From Bradyrhizobium erythrophlei (GTDB taxonomy: Bacteria > Pseudomonadota > Alphaproteobacteria > Rhizobiales > Xanthobacteraceae), in assembly GCF_900129425.1 (NCBI RefSeq), contig NZ_LT670817.1, positions 9,018,001-9,082,000 of the forward strand: DNA of 64,000 nucleotides. Direction: 5' to 3'. Position numbers and translations under genes: made by a program. The stretch's first letter is position 1. Every line of letters begins with the position of its first letter. Shown piece by piece: positions 32,906-40,732 of the stretch. Under the pieces are notes generated by a model. That model was given only the letters and a program-made list of their open reading frames with translations. It ran no database searches and was not told the DNA's origin.

Positions 32906-33130
32906 ATGGCATTGTCGACCAGTTCGAATTTCGCCAGGCCCGACGACGCATTTCGCGCGGTCGTCGAGGCGCACCGCGGATTGACCGACGAACAGAGCGC
33001 CGATCTCGATACGGCGCTGGTTCTGATCCTTGCCAACCACATCGGCGATCTCGTCGTGCTGCGCGAAGCGATTGCGCTGGCGCAACGCCGCATGGTCGAG
33101 GCGAGCCAGCAGCAACAACAGCAACAATAA
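32906..33130 (+). CDS. DUF2783 family small protein, possible hydroxylase coupling protein
   Basis: The 74-residue protein starts 10 bp after the hydroxylase stop. It has the DUF2783-like pattern of DDAFRAVVEAHRGLT..QSADLDTALVLILANHIGD and predicted helices. The last seven residues are glutamines, encoded by a CAG/CAA repeat. Position and size fit a coupling protein like MhaB, but sequence similarity to MhaB cannot be judged here. Very likely cotranscribed with its neighbours. Confidence 0.8.
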   Translation: MALSTSSNFARPDDAFRAVVEAHRGLTDEQSADLDTALVLILANHIGDLVVLREAIALAQRRMVEASQQQQQQQ

Positions 33131-33151
33131 TCGTATGAACATGGTTAAAAG

Positions 33152-33233
33152 CGTCATTGCGAGCGAAGCGAAGCAATCCATCCAGCCAGGACAAAGCTGG
33201 ATTGCTTCGTCGCTTCGCTCCTCGCAATGACGG
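33152..33233. repeat. Intergenic palindromic repeat (family D)
   Basis: Nearly perfect palindrome: GCGTCATTGCGAGCGAAGCG ... GCAATCCATCCAGC ... GCTGGATTGCTTCGTCGC ... CTCGCAATGACG. It lies inside the operon between DUF2783 and the MBL gene and could stabilise or uncouple the transcript. Confidence 0.85.
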
Positions 33234-33270
33234 GGATAGACTCAGCGTTGTCACACAGGGAATTGAATCG

Positions 33271-34224
33271 ATGGCCAAGGGTTTTGCTTCCACGACCGAC
33301 ATGGCGGAGAAGAAAGTCACCTTCTCCGAAATCGGCACCGATCTCTACGCCTTCACCGCCGAGGGCGATCCCAATTCCGCTGTGATCGTCGGCGACGACG
33401 GCTGCATCGTGTTCGACGCCCAGGCGACGCCGGCGATGGCCAATAAGGTGATCGAGCGGGTCCGCACGGTCACCGACAAGCCGATCAAGTATGTGGTGCT
33501 GTCGCATTATCATGCGGTGCGGGTGCTCGGCGCGTCCGCCTACAAGGCGCAGGCGGTGATTGCGTCTGCGGAAACCCATCGGCTGGTCGAGGAGCGCGGC
33601 CAGCAGGACTGGGATTCCGAATACGGCCGCTTTCCGCGGCTGTTCCAGGATGCCGAAAGCATCCCCGGCCTGACTTGGCCGACGCTGACGTTCGAAACCG
33701 ACATGTCGATCTATCTCGGCAAACGCGAAGTGCGTTTGATGTCGCTCGGCGCGGGACATACCTCCGGCGATATCGTGGCGTGGGTGCCTGATGCGGAAGT
33801 GATGTTTTCGGGCGACCTGATCGAATATCATTCGGCGTGTTATTGCGGCGACGCGCATTTGCGCGAGTGGCCGGCGACGCTGAACGAAATCCGCGCGTTC
33901 AATCCCAAGGCGATCGCGCCGGGACGCGGCGACGCCCTCAAGGGTGTGGCCACCGGTCGCGACGCCATCGCGATGACGCGCGATTTCGTCACCTCGCTCT
34001 ATGGTGCTGCGGAAACCGCGGTGGCCAGGGGCCGCAACCTCAAGGAGACGATGGCGGCAGCGCGCGAGGTGATGGATCCGAAGTTTTCGAGCTTTGCGAT
34101 CTACGAACACTGCCTGCCGTTCAATGTCTCGCGCGCCTTCGACGAAGCATCAGGAATTGACGACCCCGTGATCTGGACCGCTGAACGCGACCGGGAAATG
34201 TGGGCCAGCTTGCAAGGAGGATGA
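33271..34224 (+). CDS. Metallo-beta-lactamase-fold protein with incomplete metal site
   Basis: The 317-residue protein has the MBL fold: AVIVGDDGCIVFDAQ, VLSHYHAVRVLGAS, LGAGHTSGDIVAW, MFSGDLIEY. The canonical HxHxDH motif reads H79-Y-H81-A-V83-R84, so the aspartate and third histidine of the second metal site are missing, while the later His (GAGHTSGD) and Asp (SGDL) are kept. It may hold one metal or work differently. The stop overlaps the AAGGAGGATGA ribosome-binding region of hmgA, so it is coupled to homogentisate dioxygenase. A role in the ring-cleavage branch, such as thioester or lactone hydrolysis, is inferred from position only. Confidence 0.8.
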   Translation: MAKGFASTTDMAEKKVTFSEIGTDLYAFTAEGDPNSAVIVGDDGCIVFDAQATPAMANKVIERVRTVTDKPIKYVVLSHYHAVRVLGASAYKAQAVIASAETHRLVEERGQQDWDSEYGRFPRLFQDAESIPGLTWPTLTFETDMSIYLGKREVRLMSLGAGHTSGDIVAWVPDAEVMFSGDLIEYHSACYCGDAHLREWPATLNEIRAFNPKAIAPGRGDALKGVATGRDAIAMTRDFVTSLYGAAETAVARGRNLKETMAAAREVMDPKFSSFAIYEHCLPFNVSRAFDEASGIDDPVIWTAERDREMWASLQGG

Positions 34225-34226
34225 CC

Positions 34227-35573
34227 ATGAACATCAATACCTCGCCTGACGTAGTCAGCCGCAGTTCGGTCAACATTACGCCGGGCTACATGTCCGGCTT
34301 CGGCAACAGTTTTGAGACCGAGGCACTGCCCGGCGCGCTGCCGATCGGGCGCAATTCGCCGCAGCGCTGCGCCTACGGGCTTTACGCCGAACAGCTGTCG
34401 GGCTCGCCGTTCACGGCGCCGCGCGGCAGCAATGAACGCTCATGGCTGTATCGAATCCGGCCGTCGGTGCGGCACTCCGGCCGCTTCAGCAAGGTCGATG
34501 CCGGGCTGTGGCGTAGCGCGCCTTGCTTTGAGGCCGATCTGCCGATCGCGCAATTGCGCTGGGATCCGACGCCGATCCCCAGGGAAGACATGACGTTCCT
34601 GCAGGGTGTGCAGACCATGACCACGGCGGGCGATGCCAACACCCAGGCCGGCATGGCCGCGCACGTGTTTCTGATTACAAAGTCGATGGTCGATCAGCAT
34701 TTCTATAATGCCGACGGCGAGATGCTGTTCGTGCCGCAGCAGGGCAATTTGCGTTTCGTCACCGAATTCGGCCGGATCGATGCCGAGCCCGGCGAAATCG
34801 TGGTGATCCCGCGCGGCGTCAAGTTCCGCGTCGAGATCACAGGCGTTCCGGCGCGCGGTTATCTCTGCGAAAATTACGGCGGCGCCTTCACGCTGCCGGA
34901 GCGCGGGCCGATCGGCGCCAACTGCCTTGCCAATGCGCGCGACTTCCTCACGCCGGTGGCGGCCTATGAGGACAAGGACACGCCGACCGAATTGTTCGTC
35001 AAATGGGGCGGACAGCTGTTTTCGACTCAATTGCCGCATTCACCTATCGATGTGGTGGCGTGGCACGGCAATTACGCGCCGTACAAATACGATCTGCGGA
35101 CCTTCGCGCCTGTCGGCGCCATCAGCTTCGACCATCCCGACCCCTCGATCTTCACGGTGCTGACGTCGCCGTCGGAAACCGCGGGTACTGCCAATATCGA
35201 CTTTGTGATTTTCCCGGAGCGCTGGGCGGTGGCGGAGAACACCTTCCGTCCGCCGTGGTATCACATGAACATCATGTCGGAATTCATGGGGCTGATCTAC
35301 GGCGTCTACGACGCCAAGCCGCAGGGCTTCACGCCCGGCGGCATCAGCCTGCATAACATGATGCTGCCGCACGGCCCGGACCGCCAGGCCTTCGATCACG
35401 CCAGCAATTCGGAATTGAAGCCGGTCAAGCTGACCGGCACCATGGCCTTCATGTTCGAGACGCGCTATCCGCAGCACGTTACCGCGCATGCGGCGAACTC
35501 GTCGACGCTGCAGGATGATTATGCGGACTGCTGGAAGGGGCTGGAAAAGCGGTTCGATCCGAACCGGCCGTGA
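34227..35573 (+). CDS. hmgA: Homogentisate 1,2-dioxygenase
   Basis: The 448-residue iron(II) enzyme opens the ring of homogentisate to maleylacetoacetate. The opening YMSGFGNSFETEALPGALP and PFTAPRGSNERSWLYRIRPS are hallmark segments. The iron ligands are H346 and E352 in WYHMNIMSEFMG and H382 in MLPHGPD, with the same spacing as the human enzyme (335, 341, 371). AAGGAGG six bases before ATG 34227 decides the start over ATG 34221. It is followed by fahA, and the upstream hydroxylase and the separate hppD gene feed the same intermediate. Maleylacetoacetate isomerase is not in the window. Confidence 0.97.
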   Translation: MNINTSPDVVSRSSVNITPGYMSGFGNSFETEALPGALPIGRNSPQRCAYGLYAEQLSGSPFTAPRGSNERSWLYRIRPSVRHSGRFSKVDAGLWRSAPCFEADLPIAQLRWDPTPIPREDMTFLQGVQTMTTAGDANTQAGMAAHVFLITKSMVDQHFYNADGEMLFVPQQGNLRFVTEFGRIDAEPGEIVVIPRGVKFRVEITGVPARGYLCENYGGAFTLPERGPIGANCLANARDFLTPVAAYEDKDTPTELFVKWGGQLFSTQLPHSPIDVVAWHGNYAPYKYDLRTFAPVGAISFDHPDPSIFTVLTSPSETAGTANIDFVIFPERWAVAENTFRPPWYHMNIMSEFMGLIYGVYDAKPQGFTPGGISLHNMMLPHGPDRQAFDHASNSELKPVKLTGTMAFMFETRYPQHVTAHAANSSTLQDDYADCWKGLEKRFDPNRP

Positions 35574-35583
35574 AGTTTCGCTT

Positions 35584-35606
35584 ACCCTCCCCCTCCAGGG
35601 GAGGGT
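35584..35606 (+). other. Hairpin between hmgA and fahA
   Basis: A perfect 9-bp stem (ACCCTCCCC / GGGGAGGGT) with a 5-nt loop lies 10 bp after the hmgA stop. It is followed by GAAACACAAAC, not a T run, so it is more likely an intra-operon processing or stability element than a terminator. The stem is a minimal family C unit. Confidence 0.55.
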
Positions 35607-35633
35607 GAAACACAAACTCAAATTTGGAAAACC

Positions 35634-36905
35634 ATGCCCCACCCCAACGATCCCACCCTTCGCTCTTTCGTACCAGTCGATCCGGCGTCGGACTTTCCGA
35701 TCCAGAATCTGCCCTACGGCGTGTTTTCGACCACGGACGGACTAGCCCCTCGCGTGGGCGTCGCGATCGGCGATCATGTGCTCGATCTGTGGGAGCTCGA
35801 GCAGGACTGCCGATTGGAAGTCGGCGACCTCGGGGTCTTTGCGGCGTCGACGCTGAATCCCTTCATGGCGCTGGGCCCGAAGGTGTGGTCGCGCACCCGC
35901 GCGCGGATCAGCGAGTTGTTGCGTCACGACAATCCCGAACTTCGCGACAATCCGCATCTGCGCCAACGCGCGCTGGTGCCGATGGCGCAGGTGAAACTGC
36001 ATTTGCCGATCGCGGTCGCCGGCTACACCGATTTCTATTCGTCAAAAGAGCATGCCACCAATGTCGGCGTCATGTTCCGCGGCAAGGACAACGCCTTGCA
36101 GCCGAACTGGCTGCATATGCCGATCGGCTACAACGGCCGCGCCTCGACCGTCGTGGTGTCCGGCACCAAAGTGCGCCGGCCGCGCGGTCAGTTGAAGCCA
36201 CCGAGCGCGGAGCAGCCGAGTTTCAGGCCCTGCAGGCGGCTCGATTTCGAGCTGGAAATGGGCGTCGTGATCGGACAATCCTCGCCGATCGGCGAGAGGC
36301 TCAGCGAGCGGCAGGCGGAGGACATGATCTTCGGCTTTGTGCTGTTGAACGACTGGAGCGCGCGCGATATCCAGCAGTGGGAATACGTGCCGCTGGGGCC
36401 GTTCCAGGCCAAGGCGTTTGCGACCTCGATCAGCCCGTGGATCGTTACTCGCGAGGCGCTGGAGCCGTTTCGCGTCCATGGCCCCGCACAGGAGCCGGTG
36501 CCGCTGCCGTATTTGCAGCAAAAGCAGCCGAACAATTACGACCTGGAACTCGATGTCGCCCTGCGCGCCGAGCAGATGAATACGCCGGTGCGGATCTGCC
36601 GCACCAATTTCAAATACATGTACTGGTCGTCGGTGCAGCAACTGGTGCATCACGCCTCGTCCGGCTGCGCCATGAATATCGGCGATCTCCTCGGCAGCGG
36701 CACCATCAGCGGCCCGGAGAAGCAGCAGCGCGGCAGCCTGCTGGAAATCTCCTGGAACGGCACCGACCCGCTGGAGCTGGCGCGCGGCATAAATCGGACG
36801 TTTCTCGAAGACGGCGATTCCCTCAGCATCGGCGGCCGCTGCCAAGGCAACGGCTACCGGATCGGCTTTGGCGAAGTCGAAGGCACGATTCTGCCGGCGA
36901 CATGA
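35634..36905 (+). CDS. fahA: Fumarylacetoacetase
   Basis: The 423-residue enzyme hydrolyses fumarylacetoacetate to fumarate and acetoacetate, the last step of homogentisate breakdown. The N-terminal SH3-like domain (about 1-115) leads into the catalytic domain, with the metal and catalytic segments DFYSSKEHATNVG (Asp and the His of the triad), FELEMG(V)VIG, LNDWSARDIQQWEY, and SGCAMNIGDLLGSGTISGPE. Length matches the family (about 420). It lies 60 bp downstream of hmgA on the same strand and should share its control. Confidence 0.97.
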   Translation: MPHPNDPTLRSFVPVDPASDFPIQNLPYGVFSTTDGLAPRVGVAIGDHVLDLWELEQDCRLEVGDLGVFAASTLNPFMALGPKVWSRTRARISELLRHDNPELRDNPHLRQRALVPMAQVKLHLPIAVAGYTDFYSSKEHATNVGVMFRGKDNALQPNWLHMPIGYNGRASTVVVSGTKVRRPRGQLKPPSAEQPSFRPCRRLDFELEMGVVIGQSSPIGERLSERQAEDMIFGFVLLNDWSARDIQQWEYVPLGPFQAKAFATSISPWIVTREALEPFRVHGPAQEPVPLPYLQQKQPNNYDLELDVALRAEQMNTPVRICRTNFKYMYWSSVQQLVHHASSGCAMNIGDLLGSGTISGPEKQQRGSLLEISWNGTDPLELARGINRTFLEDGDSLSIGGRCQGNGYRIGFGEVEGTILPAT

Positions 36906-36927
36906 TTCGTCGACAACAACTTCATTC

Positions 36928-37006
36928 CGTCATTGCGAGCGCCAGCGAAGCAATCCATGGGGCGGCAAGATGGATTGCTTCGTCGCGTCACTCCTCGCAA
37001 TGACGG
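36928..37006. repeat. Intergenic palindromic repeat (family D)
   Basis: CGTCATTGCGAGCGCCAGCG with AAGCAATCCAT pairs with ATGGATTGCTTCGTCGCG and CTCGCAATGACGG. Placed just after fahA and before the convergent DUF1272 gene, it may act as a terminator for both. Confidence 0.8.
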
Positions 37007-37016
37007 TGATCATCAT

Positions 37017-37328
37017 TCAGCGCTCTTCCGGCGGAATATCCATGATTCCTGCGGAGAAGGCCGCAACCTCATCGGGGCCAAACGACAGATGCACGCGCTT
37101 GTCCGACGGGGGACGCTTGGCGACCGATAATCCCGGCCGCCACTCCGTTGCCGGCCGGATCGGCCGCGGGGCAAAACCGCCGCCGCAGTTCGGGCACACA
37201 TTGTGAAGCTTGTGCTCGGCGCAGTCCGCGCAGAAGGTGCATTCATAGCTGCAGATGCGCGCGTCCGTCGCGCGCGGCGGCAGGTCCTTGTCGCAATATT
37301 CGCAGTTCGGCCGAAGTTGCAGCGCCAT
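37017..37328 (-). CDS. DUF1272 zinc-ribbon-like protein
   Basis: The 103-residue protein starts MALQLRPNCEYCDKDLPP and carries eight well-spaced cysteines: CEYCDKD, CSYECTFCADC and CPNCGGGF, as in the DUF1272 / COG3813 family, so it probably binds zinc. The C-terminal part (HLSFGPDEVAAFSA) is variable. Function unknown. ATG 37328 opens the conserved region; an upstream extension to 37385 is possible but lacks support. It faces the fahA end, with a palindromic repeat between. Confidence 0.85.
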   Translation of the reverse strand: MALQLRPNCEYCDKDLPPRATDARICSYECTFCADCAEHKLHNVCPNCGGGFAPRPIRPATEWRPGLSVAKRPPSDKRVHLSFGPDEVAAFSAGIMDIPPEER

Positions 37329-37394
37329 GGTGGCCTCGTAGGTTAGAGCCCGAGTCTGAACGAATTTCCTGTCAGATGCCGCCACAAATTCGGC

Positions 37395-37520
37395 CCACCT
37401 CTCCCCTTGTGGGAGAGGTCGGATCGCATCGTCAGATGCGATCCGGGTGAGGGGTTAGGACTATCGATGGACCTGAACCCCTCACCCCCACCCTCTCCCG
37501 CAGGGGGAGAGGGAGCTCAC
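37395..37520. repeat. Intergenic palindromic repeat (family C)
   Basis: CACCTCTCCCCTTGTGGGAG, GATCGCATCGTCAGATGCGATC, GGACTATCGATGG and CCTCTCCCGCAGGGGGAGAGG form the standard family C unit seen at 15702-15825 and, interrupted, at 18959. The rest of the gap up to 37631 shows no gene. Confidence 0.8.
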
Positions 37521-37631
37521 CGCCATCGCTGCGACATACAGCCATTCAACGTGATAGAGAATGGGCAAACAGCATCGCAAACCGGAATCCAAATTCGAAT
37601 GGCGAATCTCCCTCGATTTCAGCCATGCGCG

Positions 37632-38108
37632 CTATCGCGTCAACTCCTTGAGCGGCAGCTTTGAGCTTTCCTTCAATCGATCCAGCACGATCGACGAGCG
37701 CACATGGGCCACGCTCTGGTGCGGCATCAGCACGTTGTTGACGATGTCGGACAGGCTTTTCAGGTCGCGCAGCACGGCCTTCAGCAGATAATCGGCATCG
37801 CCCGTGAGCGAATAGGCCTCCTGAATATCGTCGACGCGATTGACCAGCGCGCGAAACCGTTTGGCGTTGTCGGGCGAATGGGTCGCCAGCGTAATGTGGA
37901 TAAAGGCGATGACGCCAAAGCCGAGCGCTTCGCTCGCGAGGTCGGCGTGATAGCCCGAGATCACCTTGTCTTCCTCCAGCCGCATCCGCCGCCGCGAGCA
38001 TTGCGATGCCGACAGGCCGGCGATGTCGGCCAATTGCTGATTGGTCAACCGGCCGTCATCCTGCAAGGCGCCGAGTATTTTGAGGTCGAAGGCGTCAACA
38101 GATATCAT
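37632..38108 (-). CDS. Lrp/AsnC-family regulator next to hppD
   Basis: The 158-residue regulator starts MISVDAFDLKILGALQDDGRLTN, the usual N-terminal AsnC winged helix (recognition helix near GLSASQCSRRRMRLEE), and ends with the RAM ligand-binding domain (about 65-150; THSPDNAKRF, DIQEAYSLTGDADYLLKAVL). Lrp/AsnC proteins sense amino acids; being divergent from 4-hydroxyphenylpyruvate dioxygenase, it probably responds to tyrosine or phenylalanine. ATG 38108 matches the family start; the frame extends to 38177 without support. Confidence 0.92.
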   Translation of the reverse strand: MISVDAFDLKILGALQDDGRLTNQQLADIAGLSASQCSRRRMRLEEDKVISGYHADLASEALGFGVIAFIHITLATHSPDNAKRFRALVNRVDDIQEAYSLTGDADYLLKAVLRDLKSLSDIVNNVLMPHQSVAHVRSSIVLDRLKESSKLPLKELTR

Positions 38109-38232
38109 GCAATAATCTCTCACTGATGCACGGATCATGCGCAATATAGCGGAAAAGCCATTCCTTTGCACACACATTGCGGCTTCGGCGACCGAATATC
38201 TATCGCCCTCTAGAAATCAAAGGAGACCAGCC

Positions 38233-39351
38233 ATGGGTCCATTTCCGCACGACGCGCCGCCGGCGACCGTTAGCGCCGACAATCCGATGGGAACCGATGG
38301 TTTTGAATTCGTCGAATACGCCCATCCCAAGCCGGCAGAACTGCACGCGCTGTTCAAGCTGATGGGCTATGTGGCGGTCGCGCGCCACCGGACCAGGAAG
38401 ATCACGGTCTATCGCCAGGGCGATATCAATTATCTGGTCAATGAAGAGCCCGGCAGCCACGGCTTTGCCTTCGTCGCCGCGCACGGCCCGTGCGCGCCAT
38501 CGATGGCGTTTCGCGTGGTCGATGCGAAGCGCGCATATGAACGCGCGCTGGCACTCGGCGCGGAAGCCGCCGATATTCCCGCCGCGCAAAAGGCGCTCGA
38601 TGTTCCCGCCATCAAAGGCATCGGCGGTAGTCTGCTTTATTTCGTCGATCGCTACGGCGCCAGGGGTTCGGCCTACGACGCCGAGTTCGAATGGTTCGGC
38701 GCCAAAAATCCGAGGCCGGAAGGCGCGGGGCTGTTTTATCTCGACCACCTCACCCACAACGTCCATCGCGGCCGGATGGATGTCTGGACCGGCTTCTATG
38801 AAAGGCTGTTCAACTTCCGGCAGATTCGCTTCTTCGATATCGAAGGCCGCGCGTCGGGCCTGTTCTCGCGGGCGCTGACCAGCCCTGACGGCAAGATCCG
38901 GATCCCGATCAACGAGGACGCCGGCGATTCCGGTCAGATCGAAGAATATCTCAATGTCTATCGCGGCGAGGGCATTCAGCACATCGCCTGCGGCGCCAAG
39001 GATATCTACCGGACGGTCGAGGGTTTGCGCGAGGCCGGCCTGCCGTTCATGCCCGCGCCGCCGGAGACCTATTTCGAGAAGATCGATGCGCGGCTACCCG
39101 GCCACGGCGAGGACGTCGCCCGGTTGAAGCGCGACGGCATCCTGATCGACGGCGAAGGGGTGGTCGACGGCGGCCACACCAAGGTGCTGCTGCAGATTTT
39201 TTCCGCCAACGCGATCGGACCGATATTCTTCGAGTTCATCCAACGCAAGGGTGACGACGGTTTCGGCGAGGGCAATTTCAAGGCGCTGTTCGAATCGATC
39301 GAGGAAGACCAAATCCGCCGCGGCGTGCTGAAGGTGGACGACGCGGCGTAG
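38233..39351 (+). CDS. hppD: 4-hydroxyphenylpyruvate dioxygenase
   Basis: The 372-residue iron(II) enzyme turns 4-hydroxyphenylpyruvate into homogentisate, the entry of tyrosine carbon into the hmgA-fahA route. It has two VOC-type domains; the iron ligands are H175 in LTHNV, H250 in GIQHIACGA, and E334 in FFEFIQRKG. The C-terminal helix GFGEGNFKALFESIEEDQIRRGVL is typical of the family. AGGAG eight bases before ATG 38233 fixes the start. The 124-bp gap to the AsnC gene must contain both promoters. Confidence 0.97.
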   Translation: MGPFPHDAPPATVSADNPMGTDGFEFVEYAHPKPAELHALFKLMGYVAVARHRTRKITVYRQGDINYLVNEEPGSHGFAFVAAHGPCAPSMAFRVVDAKRAYERALALGAEAADIPAAQKALDVPAIKGIGGSLLYFVDRYGARGSAYDAEFEWFGAKNPRPEGAGLFYLDHLTHNVHRGRMDVWTGFYERLFNFRQIRFFDIEGRASGLFSRALTSPDGKIRIPINEDAGDSGQIEEYLNVYRGEGIQHIACGAKDIYRTVEGLREAGLPFMPAPPETYFEKIDARLPGHGEDVARLKRDGILIDGEGVVDGGHTKVLLQIFSANAIGPIFFEFIQRKGDDGFGEGNFKALFESIEEDQIRRGVLKVDDAA

Positions 39352-39355
39352 ATCA

Positions 39356-39438
39356 GTGTCATTCCGGGGCGACGCGAAGCGTCGAACCCGGAAGCTCGAG
39401 ATTCCGGGTCTGGTCCTTCGGACCATCCCGGAATGACG
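39356..39438. repeat. Intergenic palindromic repeat (family B)
   Basis: GTCATTCCGGGGCGACGCG pairs with CCATCCCGGAATGACG; inner arms are CCCGGAAGCTCGAGATTCCGGG and TGGTCCTTCGGACCA. It separates the convergent hppD and racemase genes. Confidence 0.8.
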
Positions 39439-39446
39439 ACGGAGTT

Positions 39447-40562
39447 TTACCTTCGCGCCCGCCACTCTTCCGTGAGTTTGCCGATATCCGCCGTTGCCGC
39501 GTCCCTGATCGCTGACGGCGTGCGCGAGAAACGCGGTGCCGGTGCGGGCTGGGTGACGCCGTGGCGGCTGACAAAAGTCTCGCGGGCCGCCATGTGGGGA
39601 TGCTCGGGCGCTTCCGACATAGTCAGGACCGGCGCGAAGCAGATGTCGGTGCCCTCCATGATCGCGCACCAATCGTCGCGGGTCTTGCTCTTGAATACCC
39701 CCACCAGTCTTTGCTTGAGCGCGGGCCACGCCTTGCGATCCATCTGGGAATCGAAGTCGGCATCCGTCAGCCCGGCGTGCTGGCGCAACAGCGTGTAGAA
39801 TTGCGGCTCGATCGAGCCGATCGAGATGAACCGGCCGCAGGCGCATTCATAGACGCCGTAGAAGTGCGCGCCGCCGTCGAGGAAATTGCTCTCGCGCTGC
39901 TCGGTCCAGCGGCCGGCGGCCGCCATGTCGAAGAACATCGACATCAGCGACGCCGCGCCGTCGCACATCGCGGCATCGACCACCTGTCCCTTGCCCGATT
40001 TCTGCGCTTCGAGCAGTGCCGCGAGCACGCCGACTACGAGGTAGAGCGCGCCGCCGCCGAAATCACCGACCAGATTGAGCGGCAGTACCGGCTTTTCCGC
40101 GGTGCCGATCGCGGCCAGCGCGCCGGTCACCGAGATATAGTTGATGTCATGGCCGGCCGCCTGCGCCAGCGGGCCTTGCTGTCCCCATCCGGTCATCCGG
40201 CCAAAGACGAGACGCGGGTTGCGCGCCAGCACCACGTCCGGCCCGAGCCCCAGCCGCTCCATCACGCCGGGACGAAAGCCCTCGATCAGGGCGTCGGCGT
40301 TGGCCAGGAGATCCATGACCTGCGCGATCGAAGCCTTGTCCTTGAGGTCGAGTTCGACGACCTTTCGCCCGCGCCCGGCCACCGATTTCAAATTCTTCCT
40401 GGCGCCGACACGATCGAGCGTGACCACCTCCGCGCCCATGTCCGCCAGCATCATGCAGGCAAACGGGCCGGGTCCGATGCCGGCGAACTCGACAATGCGG
40501 AAGCCGGTCAGCGGCCCGCCGGCGCGCGCCGGTGCAGCCTGGGTCTGGGCGGAAGAGGTCAT
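39447..40562 (-). CDS. Alpha-methylacyl-CoA racemase (CaiB/BaiF CoA-transferase superfamily)
   Basis: The 371-residue protein has the CaiB/BaiF fold (FRIVEFAGIGPGPFACMMLADMGAEVV; ALIEGFRPGVMERLGLGPD). The residue pair of the racemase branch is visible: H138 in GHDINYISVTG and D167 in LVGDFGGGALYL. Racemases interconvert R and S 2-methylacyl-CoA esters so beta-oxidation can proceed. ATG 40562 is taken as start; an in-frame ATG at 40592 is possible. It lies 170 bp downstream of the molybdenum hydroxylase genes on the same strand and might be cotranscribed, but a shared pathway is not shown. Confidence 0.85.
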   Translation of the reverse strand: MTSSAQTQAAPARAGGPLTGFRIVEFAGIGPGPFACMMLADMGAEVVTLDRVGARKNLKSVAGRGRKVVELDLKDKASIAQVMDLLANADALIEGFRPGVMERLGLGPDVVLARNPRLVFGRMTGWGQQGPLAQAAGHDINYISVTGALAAIGTAEKPVLPLNLVGDFGGGALYLVVGVLAALLEAQKSGKGQVVDAAMCDGAASLMSMFFDMAAAGRWTEQRESNFLDGGAHFYGVYECACGRFISIGSIEPQFYTLLRQHAGLTDADFDSQMDRKAWPALKQRLVGVFKSKTRDDWCAIMEGTDICFAPVLTMSEAPEHPHMAARETFVSRHGVTQPAPAPRFSRTPSAIRDAATADIGKLTEEWRARR

Positions 40563-40732
40563 TGTACCGGTCACGTCAGATCCATTTCGCATTGTCTTGT
40601 CGAATGCCGTGCTGGCGAAAATTGTCAGCCCTTGCGGGGAGAGTAGCAAGCGCCGTTTGACCCAAATGTGGCCAAATGCAGTGCGGCGCGCATTGCTGCG
40701 CGCCGCTCGCGTTGATCCAGTGCGAAGCGCGA

